Source: Gnetum montanum (lineage: Eukaryota; Streptophyta; Gnetopsida; Gnetales; Gnetaceae). From it: a stretch of 64,000 nucleotides of DNA. The notes under the pieces are model-generated. The model was not told where the DNA came from. It saw only the letters and a program-made list of their open reading frames with translations, and made no database searches. The translations under genes were made by a program, and so were the position numbers. Shown piece after piece: positions 23,179-32,859 of the stretch. Position 1 is the first letter of the stretch; every line of letters begins with the position of its first letter. The stretch lies in NCBI GenBank assembly GCA_015680685.1, contig MNCI01002989.1, positions 92,338 to 156,337 of the forward strand, in the 5' to 3' direction.

Positions 23179-23187
23179 TATATATAT
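23179..23187 (+). promoter_or_regulatory. TATA box of the antisense gene
   Basis: TATATATAT behind a GC-rich stretch (ggcggcggcgatggcgg, 23146-23162), 263 bases before the ATG at 23450. It would start a transcript antisense to the retrotransposon. Confidence 0.5.
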
Positions 23188-23204
23188 GGTGGTGGGCATG
23201 AGCG

Positions 23205-23440
23205 TGAACCTATTAGTTATCAAACACAGCGTGAACCTAGTTGCAGCGTGAGCGTAAACCTAAGTCGCAGCGTAAGCGTAGAGAACCAAACCCCAGCGTG
23301 AGCGTAGAGTAGCAAATTCCAGCATGAGTGTAGAGCAGCAAACTCTGACGTGAGCGTAGAGTAGCAAACCCCAGCGTGTAGGATTTAGCTTAGCGTGCAG
23401 GCTCAAACCCCAACGTGAACCTATCAGTTTCAGCGTACAG
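23205..23440 (+). repeat. Tandem AGCGTGAGCGTA repeats in the 5' leader
   Basis: About eight degenerate units of 25-30 bp: ccAGCGTGAGCGTAGAG followed by tagcaaacc or similar. They lie between the TATA box and the first ATG of the antisense gene. The AGCGT(G/A)…GCGTA core links them to the hairpin arrays downstream and to the LTR iterons. Confidence 0.7.
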
Positions 23441-23660
23441 GAGGCTGGAATGGGCAAGGCCAAGGAGGTAGAAGGCCAAGGGAGGAAGGGGCCCAACTTG
23501 ACTTTTGCGGAGGAAAGTGAGGCCATGCTGCAGTGTTTGCCTAGGCCTAGGCTTCCATCGTGGCCTGGATCAGCACACAGGTAGGCTCTAATCTTACCTC
23601 AATTAATTGTTTTTATTTGTACTTGTTATCTGGGCGTAGATAGTTTTGGCAACGTGCAGA

Positions 23661-24130
23661 GTCTACACACTAGGCGTAAACAGTTTTCGCAGCGTACAGG
23701 GTCTGTACGCTGAGCATAGATGATTTCGGCAGCTTACAGGGTCTATACGCTGAGCGTAGATGATTTTGGCAACGTACAAGATCTGTATGCTGAGCGTAGA
23801 CGATTTTGGCAGCGTACAGGGTTTGTACACTGAGCGTAGACAATTTTCACAGCATACAAGATATGTACGCTGAGCGTAAATAGTTTTCACAGCGTGCAGG
23901 GTCTGCACGCCAGGCATGAACGTTTTTCTCAGTGTGCAGGGTCTGCATGCCGGGCGTAAACGGTTTTCTCAGCGTGCAGGGTCTGCACGCCAGGCGTAAA
24001 CGATTTTCGCAGCGTACAGGGTCTACATGCTAGGCGTCAACGATTTTCACAATGTGCAGGGTCTGCACGCGGAGCATAAACAGTTTTGACAGCGTGCAGA
24101 GTCTGCACGCTGAGCGTAAACGATTTTCTG
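23661..24130. repeat. 12-unit, exactly 40-bp array of covarying hairpins (intron 1)
   Basis: Units begin at 23661 and every 40 bases to 24101, with no indel. Each contains a perfect or near-perfect stem-loop: GCGTACAG-GGT-CTGTACGC or GCGTGCAG-GGT-CTGCACGC, followed by TGAGCGTAGACGATTTTGGCA or a variant. Paired A/T-to-G/C changes in the two arms keep the stem. It lies wholly inside intron 1 of the antisense gene. Open frames seen across it on the minus strand are by-products of the repeat. Confidence 0.85.
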
Positions 24131-24428
24131 GTAGCGTGTACGCTGAGTGTAAACAGTTTTTGGTAGCATATACACTGAGTGTAAACAGCTTTTTGGTAAC
24201 GTATATACCGAGTGTAAATAGGCTTTTTGGTAGCGTATACGCCGAGTGTAAATAGTTTTTTGGTAGCGTATACGCTGAGTGTAAACAGTTTTTTGGTAGC
24301 ATATACGCTGAGTGTAAACAGCTTTTTGGTAGCGTATATGCCAAGTGTAAACAGGCTTTTTGGTAGTGTATACATCGAGTGTAAACAATTTTTTGGTAGC
24401 GTATACGCCGAGTGTAAACAGTTTTCAA
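24131..24428. repeat. 9-unit ~33-bp palindromic array (intron 1)
   Basis: Units start at 24131, 24163, 24196, 24230, 24263, 24296, 24329, 24363 and 24396. The consensus contains AGCGTATACGCT (a perfect 12-bp palindrome) followed by GAGTGTAAACAGTTTTTTGGT. It is the 40-bp unit with its hairpin loop removed, and follows that array directly. Its 11-codon periodicity creates long false open frames on both strands. Confidence 0.85.
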
Positions 24429-24524
24429 TTTTTTTCGAAGTATTGGCCTTCAACATGGAATTTTGTTTCTCTATTTCATTTTCATGTATAGCTGATTTAC
24501 CATGACATTCTGGTTATTTGCAAG

Positions 24525-25321
24525 GATCCTAAGCCTTTCCTCTTAGTGGTTGAGCTGGTTAGGGTACTGGCATGGTTCGGGCCCCTTAATACCGATGAAA
24601 CTGCCCCTGATCTGACTATTGATAACAATGGGGTATGGTTCAGGGAAGGGGCCTGTGAGTTCCTTACCTTCATCCTAGACAGATTCAAGGTAGTGATATG
24701 GTCACACCTAAGCGAACAAGTAGTGCGGAGCATGCTCGAAGCAATGTTGCCAGGATCTTCAAATGGCGTCATGGTTTTCATGGTGGACATTGATGAGGGA
24801 CCTCTTGCAATTGAGGAAGGTCCCTCTGGAGGGCCCAGATCTACTCGTCCGTTATCGCGCATGTGGGACTTATTGCCACGTGGGCCTCAATATCTCAATA
24901 ACACCTTGTTTTTGGCTGTGCGTGCACATACATTATTTCAGAACCCTCCAGGCACGGTGTACAGGGTAGAGAGGTAAGGTTGTTTAGTTTGTCGTTTCTA
25001 TTTTTTTCATTTAGTGTTTGCTCTTGTTCTAACAATCGTTCTTTTACAGGCCCTAAGTTGACAAAGATGGGATATGCGTCAATGATGACGGGCTTGCACT
25101 GGCTCACACTACTTTAGAGACCTTCATGGCGGGTCCCACCCTCTGCGGAGCTGTATTAGCTCAGACCAAGGATGACATTGTTCATTTCCATAAGCGGTTT
25201 TCCAAGGTGTTTGCACAATGCACGGCTCAAGGGTGGCTGCATGGAGATTGGTCATGTAATGGACTAGTTTTCCCTCATGATACTGACTTGGGTCCTAGCA
25301 TCTTGAAGCCCACGATTGAAG
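24525..25321 (+). pseudogene. FCP1/NIF phosphatase-like domain without catalytic residues (exons 2-3)
   Basis: The translation shows the layout of the FCP1/NLI-interacting-factor domain: a hydrophobic strand (FLLVVELVRVLAWFG), VWFREGACEFLTFILDRFKV followed by VIWSHLSEQ, then RPLSRMWDLLP, LNNTLFLAVRAHTLFQNPP and a C-terminal helix region (TLETFMAGPT). In active enzymes the first strand carries DxDx(V/T) and the last a DD pair. Here both are replaced (ELVR; AVRA), so phosphatase activity is not expected. A stop at 25054 lies between the two exons. Family assignment is from pattern memory, without a search. Confidence 0.55.
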
Positions 25322-28300
25322 GTAAGTGATGATATTTTTTTGATGCCTTAGTCTGTTTGTTCAGCTACAACGTTGGTCATACTGGTGTTCTAGTTTTAAA
25401 TTGTGTTTACAGTTAATGTCCCCCCCAACGGAGACCCTATTACGACAGGACGAACTGAGAGCACCCTGTCAATGAAATTTGGGGAGGTTAGCAAGGTGCA
25501 GCGATGGTTCCATACCAGTGCCCCACCGTCTATTGTCCATTGTTTGGATGATGCCGGTCTCATGGAATTATTTACAACCCCAAGCCCTGATGTCTCTATA
25601 GCTGAAATGATTGGAATTGTTAATTTGTTTGACAACTCTGTCACCTACTACATCACCTGTATTAAGGGTGTCAAAATAGTTTTTCATCTATTAGCCGAGT
25701 TCTTTTCAGACCTCTTCGGTGTACCAGCAGATGGTGTAAATGTGGTTTTGGACAGGGCGCAGAAAGAGCTCCATGTGGTGTGTGAGCTAGAAGATTGATT
25801 GGGCATTATCAAGGGCTCTAAGGGATTCCCTATGCAGGGGACGTCAAAGGTGGTGGAATTTAATGAATTGTATCCCCTGTTTAGGGCATGGGTGTTTCCT
25901 AAATCCCTGTCTCAAGTGAAGAGTCTTGGGCTGGAGGCCGTGCGCATCATGCGGACCATTTTAGAGACCAGGATGTGCTATAATTGGGCCCAATTTTTGT
26001 TGTCGGGTTTCCATAGGGAGATAGTGCGATTGCATTCAAACGTTGAGGCATAGTCTCATTTTACCTTCGCGTTCTTCGCAGGCTATCTATGTTGCTTGGC
26101 CGAGTTTTTAGTGGTTCGTGTGGATAATAAATATGTTTTACGGGATTGTACTCAATTATCTCGCCCGTGGATTAACCATTTGTTCGAGGTAGCTAAGTCC
26201 CAAGATGCACCCGAGGGGATCGATAAATCAGTTTCCATCACAACAGAGGGGTCATCTGGTACTTCAATCCATACACATGATAGTGTGGGGTTGGAACTGG
26301 ACAATGTGCCCTACACTGCAAAGAGAGATGATCGGGTCATCAAGGAGACCATCGAGAAAGCCAAATCAAAGGTTCAGAAGTGTGAACGCCCTAAAGAGGT
26401 GGCCTCAACTGTGGAAGAGCCAAGGGTGAAGCGAATACGATTCAAAATGCCTGTTCAAGGTAAATAAGCTTTGTGCACTTATTGTATTGTCATTTTTGTC
26501 TTATTCATTTTTTTTATTTTGATCGCTTACATGAAACTAATGTCTTCAGACCTGACTCGGGAAGTGAGGAGACAGGAGCTAGAAACCATTATTGAGGAGG
26601 AGGAAGTTCCAACGGACTTAATAATTGAGGAAGAAGTCAACAAAGATCAGGTGGAAGTGACGGAAGAACTGGTGGAAGACACCACGGAGACAGAACTGGT
26701 CGATGACCGGGATGGTGTTGATGAAATGTTCAGTAGCTTCCTTAAGGGAAGATTGGACCTTGGTGACCCTCCAAACTTGGAAGGGGATAGAGAACATGGT
26801 ATATTCCCTTTTGTTTTATTACGTTGCCTTGTGAATCATTGTTTCCATTATGTGGTGTTTTAATTTTATGTTTTTTTTTTCACTTCCAGATGAAGGTATT
26901 GAAACTAGGACGATTCCTACCATGCGGTTGGAAGTGCCCATGATAGTGGCTCCCCTTGAGATGACCCTTGAGGCTAATCCATCTCGTACTCATGAACCAT
27001 TTACTTGGACCGAGATGCCAAGCAAAATGGATTTCGTCACCAGTATCATCAACGAGGTGGTCGAACGCATTCAGCAGGCCCACCCTGAAATAGGTACAGG
27101 TGTCTTAAGTGTTTTGCAGCCTTCGAGTTTCACACTCTGTTTTTCCATCTAAGATCTAACGCCTGTTCTTTTCGTGTGTGTAGGAGCTAAGCTGAAGTGG
27201 GATCCGTCTGAGGTTGTTTGTATTGAGAGCTTTCCTGTACTACCACCAGAAGTTGAACAGATACCAAGGCAGGTCTATGACGAGGTGGCGGAAGGTCTTG
27301 TGCATAACGCCAAATCACTTTGGACCTGTAGGCGTTCCATTGAACAGCTATGGTTGCAAATCCAGGCAAAGGAAAAAGAGGTTTCTGAGTTATCAGCTGA
27401 ACGTGATGATCTCAAAGCTCGTTATGAGTTCGCCTCGGCCAGACTAACAGGTGATCGTTCTTGGCGAACTTCCGAGATCACTTATACTAGATATTGGAAC
27501 TTGCTAAATTGCCATGCATCACTAACTCGGAAACTAGCAGAGCGTAAGGCCTAGATAGATCTACTGAACCTCAAGTGCTAGGATTGGAAGGCTTTTGCTT
27601 CCAAGGTGCGTAAATGGGGTCAAGATGAGAAGAACCACAAGCATCATTACAAGAAATCATTAAAGGAAGTATCTATAGAAAAGTGTCAGCTTGAAATGTT
27701 TGTAGAGGATCTAGGTCTACGTTTCGCATTTGATACCTTTGCTAAGAATACCACTGTTGAGATGGAATCGCCCATGAGGGTAATTACAACCGCTTCTGGG
27801 GAGGTCTTTGTGGGAGAATTCCCCTTGAAATGTCCTACATGGTCGACGGTTGACAAGGGGAAAGCCTTGGCAAACATCGATCTAGGCCTCAATGGGACTG
27901 ACTGGGCTAGTGTCTCAGAGGAGGAAATTCTCCATCGATTGGAATTCAGTTTAGGGGGGTCCCCTACGGTAAGCATTTTGTTGCCATGAAATTCGTTTGT
28001 TGAGTAATGTTTGGGAGTTTTCTCTTTTGTTCTTGTGTTGATTGTTTCTTTTGCGTTTTATAGGGTCGAGGTGACGACGATGTTCAAGAAGGTGGCCCCA
28101 GTGGAGTGGGGACCCATGGTGCCGACATGTCTGAAGGGGACAACCCTCCTGTCCCTGATGTTTAATTTTGACTTTGAAACTATCCTGGCTCATATGTTTA
28201 CATGAATCGTAAATTGAATGTTTTGCTTTGAGTTGTATTGCACTGATGAATGGAATCAATTAACTATTGTACTTGTCTAACTGTATATCACTACATGTAT

Positions 28301-28533
28301 ATATATTTCTACATATTTTTTTTTTGTGAATTTTGAGTTTACATGTAAACACGATGCGGCAATGTAAAATGTTTTAGTTTGTTTTGTTGTTTAAGTGCAA
28401 TGCACAGAGTGGGAATGTAATTGTAATCGAAGGATAATTGTGAAAAGGAAAATGTGAAGAAAAATTGAATATAAGCATAAATTCAAACAATGAACTTGAA
28501 TTTGCGAGAAAAACAAACTATAAGCAGATGGTT

Positions 28534-28733
28534 TAGTTTAAGGCCATTTTAGGCCCCATGCACTAGTTTAAGGCCATTTCGGGCCATGTGTAAACAAGGG
28601 AAGTTTTAGGTAATGCTGGTGGATTTCTTGGTAGACCGACCATTTCTAATCATGGCTAGTTTTATGTCGTTGCGGACATGTGATAGTTTAACGTCTTTTC
28701 GGACTGTGAATGTAGTTTAACATTGTTTTGGAC
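28534..28733. repeat. Mini-hairpin cluster C
   Basis: Five or six modules: GGCC/ATTTTA/GGCC (28542-28555), GGCC/ATTTCG/GGCC (28572-28585), GTC/GTTGCG/GAC (28666-28677) and GTC/TTTTCG/GAC (28693-28704), each preceded by AGTTTAA or AGTTTTAT, plus weaker copies at 28600 and 28712. It lies between the end of the antisense gene and the protease. The 28166-28533 stretch before it is AT-rich and without a gene. Confidence 0.7.
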
Positions 28734-28785
28734 TTGAACGTCGTTTTATTGGTTTAATAATTTTTTGATTTTCCTCATTTTAACA

Positions 28786-29500
28786 TTAGGAGTAGTGTTA
28801 ACGGGTATGATTCTATATTCAGCGTCTCCTTCACTGATCACATTGAATGGTAATTCAGCCCAAGGGACGTCTGATGGAACAGTCCCCGCGTTGGTGCTTT
28901 CTGGCGCTTCTGCATGTATTGTGGTTTCTGTGTCAGTTGTAGTTTCTAAGTGAGGCTGTATATGTATGATTTCAGGCCCGAGTATTTATATGTTGGGTAA
29001 ATTTCCCTTTGTGCATCTTTGTTGTTCATTTGTACCATCTTGTTTAGGTTCTTTGAACTTAACCTTCGAGCCTTGGTCTGTATCTGTATGTGATGAGATG
29101 GTAGGTGTAGCAGCCTCCCCGTGTATAATGATTTCGCCACCTTCATAAGGCAAGTGAATCTCTTCGTGTATGGGGAAGAGACTGCTTTCAGTTGGGCTAA
29201 CCAGGGACTTCCCAATATTAGATTGAACCCTGGCATTTCGTTGATGACCACAAAGTCAGCAGATGTGGGGAATTGATCCCCTGCTATAAAGTCCAAATTC
29301 ATAGTGCCTTTCACTACTACGCATGATCCATTGAACGATTTCAAACACGTGGTGGTAGTTGGTCTAATTAGCTCCGTAAGCCCCAATTGTTCGACGATGG
29401 GATATGGCACTACGTTTGTAGCGGCTCCATCATCTACATGAACTCTATGTATCTTGAATTGATTTATTCGTATCGTTATGAACATAGGTGCGGTTGTCAC
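28786..29500 (-). pseudogene. pro: Aspartic protease and linker of the Tat-like element
   Basis: Active-site strand RVHVDDGAATNVV (about 29400-29440), with DDG where the usual motif is D(S/T/G)G, then IVEQLGL, FNGSCVVVKG, DFVVINEMPGFNLILGSPWL (the ILG motif). A frameshift near 29160 moves the linker to another frame, which stays open to about 28786 (…WAELPFNVISEGDAEYRII). It follows gag in the same frame. After the linker the coding stops and hairpin cluster C begins. Confidence 0.8.
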
Positions 29501-32500
29501 CTATCCCGTTTTCTCATCCACTTTGATGTTTTCATTGTGGAAACCTAATGGCTTAGGAGTTAATCCTTGAGGTGAGTACATTACCGCATGAATTGAAGGT
29601 TCATTTAGAGGTAATTCTTCGCTTACTAGGATGGAAGTCAACATGCGCACTAGGGCTTTGCGATGGGTTTGAGAGGTTAACACCAGGTCGTATAAACTTA
29701 ATGAAGTGTTTTTTTGTTTAAGTACCTATGTGACCTGTGTTAAAGCCATTGCTAAATCTTTACTGTTGGGTGTATGTTTGTCGATAGTCATTTGGTCCAT
29801 AGGGCCTAATAGTTTTATCTCATGCGTAGTTGGTTTATCATTTTTATCCGCAACTGTTGATCTAGACGTATCATGCTTTCCGGATGATTCACCCTCGTAG
29901 CCTGTATTTGGTTTATTGTTAGGTGATGCCATGGGTATTGCACTTAGCAAGGTAGGCGTGGAAGGTCCTCAGGCTAGTCGTTGACATTCCTTCTCCAAGC
30001 GTTCCCGTGTAAGCTTGTCTATTAGGCGTTCTCGTGTGTGGCATGGGGGTACAGTTGGTTTTGGAACCTGTACAACGTATGGCGTAGGGCGGGGTTGCTG
30101 TTGGATGGTTGAATGTGGTTGAACGTCAGGCTGGCTAGACATCTTGATGAAATAGGGGATCGGTTTATTCTGTGTTTGTGGAATGGAGGATTGGTGGTCA
30201 TCGAGACATTCGGGTATCCTAACAACATATGGAGTTGGCCTAGCTAGAGGTTGTACCTCCGTAGTTGTGACCGCAGGTGATACTCGGACTACGTAGAAAG
30301 TGGGCCGAATAGGAGGTGATTGTGTGTTTGCGGTAGTAGTGGCGGGAGGTACACGTACCACATATGGTTTTTCACATGGTGGTATAATAGAAGTTGCTAC
30401 GGCGGGGGGTATTCGGATGACATAAGGTTTCTATGGGGAGTATGATGGTTGAGGCACATGTGTTTGTACAGTGGGAGGAATGTGCACTACAAATGGCCTC
30501 TTAGGCATTTGCTGCTCATGATCGGAATGGATGGTGTTAATCCTAGGTTTTTCCGGTTCGTTATCAAAGTAGATGGTATTAATTACATACGGTGCTTCTT
30601 TAGTATTTAGAGAATCTTTATATACATCCATGGCCTGGTTTTGTGGTTGGACCGAGTTGGCTTCATCAAAAGTGATTTGGCCTCTGTTGATCATCTGTTG
30701 GATATCTTGTTTCAAGGTGAAACAATAGTCAATGCCATGCCCATTACGTTGATGATAATCACAAAAACAATCCATTCTAAAGCCTTTTGGAACCAGGGGC
30801 TCATCTGGCGTTGCTAGGCTTGGGTTTTGAACCAGTTGATAGAACCGATCATGTCTTTAGATCGCTGCGGGGGACAACTATTTATGTTTCATCAGTCCGA
30901 CCTTCAAGAGTTCATCGAATAACTACGATGGTTTCATGGGCAACGGCATATATTGAGAGGGGTCCTTCCTTTCAAAGTTTCTCGTACGACCTAGTGTAGG
31001 GTTTTGTGATGCGGATGATTCTGGTGCAGTCGCAGGTGCGGATTTGGCCTAATTAGCAGGGGCAGCAGGCGGTTTACTTTATTGTCCCGCATTCGCTTGT
31101 TGTGTTTCTGCTACTGTCGCTATAGTTTTTTTAGCCTTTTCTTTATCTTTCTTATTGTGTTGGTTTCTAAAGGCTGAGTATGCAGGCTCGTGGCTATTTT
31201 GGGCTGCCTCCTCTATGTTCTTGATCTGTACAAACGCTTGACTAAGAGTGCGTGCATGCATTGAGATAGTATAGTTTGCACTTGACAAAATCGTTGATAG
31301 TCCCTTTTAGGATGGTGAGGAGATACGTCTCCGGGATCGGCTTGTGGAGCTCATTGAGAGCAGCACTCCACCGTTGGATGAATTTTTGGACAGGTTCAAG
31401 GGGTGCTTGCTTGACTTGTATGAGGCTGTCAAGTGTTGCTTCAGGCTTCAAGTTATACTTGAACCTGGTGACGAATTGGTATAACAAATCTTCTAGAGAA
31501 GATATTGAGTTTCATGGCAAGGCCCGATACCAATCAAGTGCTCTCCCTGTGAGGGACATGGGGAACACTCACATAATGGCATGTGGCCATGCTTGAAGTA
31601 GCACGCATTCTAGTCTAAACATTATAAGGTGAGCGTTGGGGTCTGTCTCCCCATTGTACTTAGTCAACGTGGGTAAGGAAACATCCTTAGGTAGTATTAG
31701 AGGTGGAACCGAAGAGCTGATAGGGTCATCGTGATAGAAGTCCACTACCTTGAGCTCTCCGTCAGTGGCTTTCTTGAGGCGTTTGACCTCATCAGTTAGC
31801 TCCTGCATTAGCTTTTTAGCATTAGCCCAGTCTTGGGCACTAGGTGAGATAGTAGGTTGAGGATGTTGTACAGTATATAAGTTAGATTGTTGGACAATGG
31901 GCTGGAAGGGAGAAAGTTGTATAGTTGGAGACTACGTTTGCGGAATATTTGTGATAGGTGGTACTAGGGGCGGCACATTTTAGGCAAGGGGTTGCTGTTG
32001 TTGTTGTGGTTGTCCTTGAGGGATGTTAGCTGCTAAAATTGTGTGAGGCGGTATGTTATAGTGAGGGAGTTGATGCAATTGAGCACCAATCGATGCCCAT
32101 TGCCCAGTCACGCTTTGTGTAGGGGCACTCTGAACTTGTTGAGTTACAGTTGCAAAGGATGTTTCTTGGGTTTGGATCCGTGGTATATAATGAGTGGATG
32201 TAGAAGCCGGTATCACATGCGACATCCCGATCACTCTGGGTGGGAAGGTTATTCCTACGTTATTTTGAGGAGGTTGTATTTGCGAGAATGGGGATACTGT
32301 TACAATGGGGGGAATAGCAAGGGGAAGTGTGTTGAGTTGCACATCGGTTACAGGAGAAGTGGGGATAAGCGTGGGTGGCTCTTGTTGAGGTATCTATGTT
32401 TGGGTGATTTGAAACAACGGGTTTACATAGGTTTGTGGGCTGAGGGTATGGTACGAATCTTCGTGCTCGGACTGAGCTACGAAGTCATCCTCCTCTTCTA

Positions 32501-32663
32501 ATTGAGGATTTTCCACAGGTTGGTCCAGAGACTGACTCCTTTGTAGGAGGAGTTATGAGATGAGCTCAGAGTAGTGCTCTGAGAGAGGGATAATATCGTA
32601 CAGGGATGGGATGAACTCATGTCCTCCCCTATGAAAGAGTTCGTATTGTCTTTTAACCTCCAT
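29501..32663 (-). pseudogene. gag: gag of the Tat-like element
   Basis: ATG at 32663 (MEVKRQYELFHRGGHEF). Order: Gln/Pro-rich N-terminus with poly-Gln (about 32000); coiled coil (ELTDEVKRLKKATD, about 31780); capsid (LTKYNGETDPNAHLIMF to QFVTRFKYNLKPEATL, 31370-31690); a CCHC-like motif CDYHQRNGHGIDYC (about 30725-30765); then seven PYVVR-type repeats (29990-30500); and a C-terminal linker into protease. There is one frameshift near 31260. About 17 in-frame stops; nearly all read as CAG/CAA to TAG/TAA or CGA to TGA. Confidence 0.8.
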
Positions 32664-32859
32664 TTCGGTTTGATCCACGGCGAGGCTGGCTTGTATTTTT
32701 ATGCATATGAAATTGTATTGCTGAGCCAGCGGGTGGTGTCGAGAAGAAGATGCAAATCAGATTCCAGCGGAGTAATCTTTCAGGTGGTAAGTGTCAAAAT
32801 GTATTAACGGTTATGGTTTGTGTAGAGACGCTATTATGTAGCGTAACATTTGTTGGACA

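Larger units (their letters stand above)
23450..28165 (+). pseudogene. Eight-exon gene antisense to the Tat-like element
   Basis: Exons by eye: 23450-23580, 24525-24973, 25050-25321, 25413-26459, 26550-26798, 26890-27093, 27184-27968, 28064-28165 (TAA). All introns are GT-AG; introns 2-7 are only 76-95 bp; intron 1 is 944 bp. Exons 2-8 total 3108 bases (1036 codons with stop) and every junction phase agrees (2,1,1,1,1,0). Exon 1 (MGKAKEVEGQGRKG) is out by one base, so it has an indel or another start. Five in-frame stops (25054, 25796, 26051, 27552, 27579), most one transition from Gln or Trp, mark decay. Domains: FCP1/NIF-like (exons 2-3), unrecognised globular region (exon 4), acidic linker (exon 5), coiled coil (exon 7). 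Function unknown; the protein would be about 1080 residues. Confidence 0.75.
16282..32850 (-). mobile_element. Tat/Ogre-like Ty3 retrotransposon carrying an antisense gene
   Basis: Read on the minus strand: gag (from 32663), protease, a ~6-kb non-coding/antisense segment, RT, RNase H, a second (archaeal-type) RNase H, integrase, then a 3-kb LTR-like end finishing …GGACAGTACA at 16282. The dual RNase H is the hallmark of the Tat lineage. Pol stays in one frame over 3.4 kb and the integrase DDE residues are intact, so this is among the least decayed elements here. The 5' LTR could not be recognised; the right-hand limit (32.85 or 33.84 kb) is uncertain. It interrupts element E at 16281. Confidence 0.75.

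Noticed and set aside
23663-23917. 84-codon minus-strand frame with regularly spaced Cys and Tyr.
   Set aside because: By-product of the 40-bp hairpin array; a 40-bp period cannot keep a frame and no start or domain supports it.
23661-24428. CRISPR array.
   Set aside because: Units are contiguous 40-bp or 33-bp satellites without unique spacers, in a plant genome.
24030-24505. Several overlapping open frames with 11-residue repeats on both strands (for example 24037-24456 minus, 24227-24505 plus).
   Set aside because: They arise from the ~33-bp tandem array. Units of 32 and 34 bp break the frame, and the array lies in a spliced intron of the antisense gene.
32043-32501. 152-codon plus-strand open frame.
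   Set aside because: Antisense shadow of the Gln/Pro-rich gag N-terminus of the Tat-like element.
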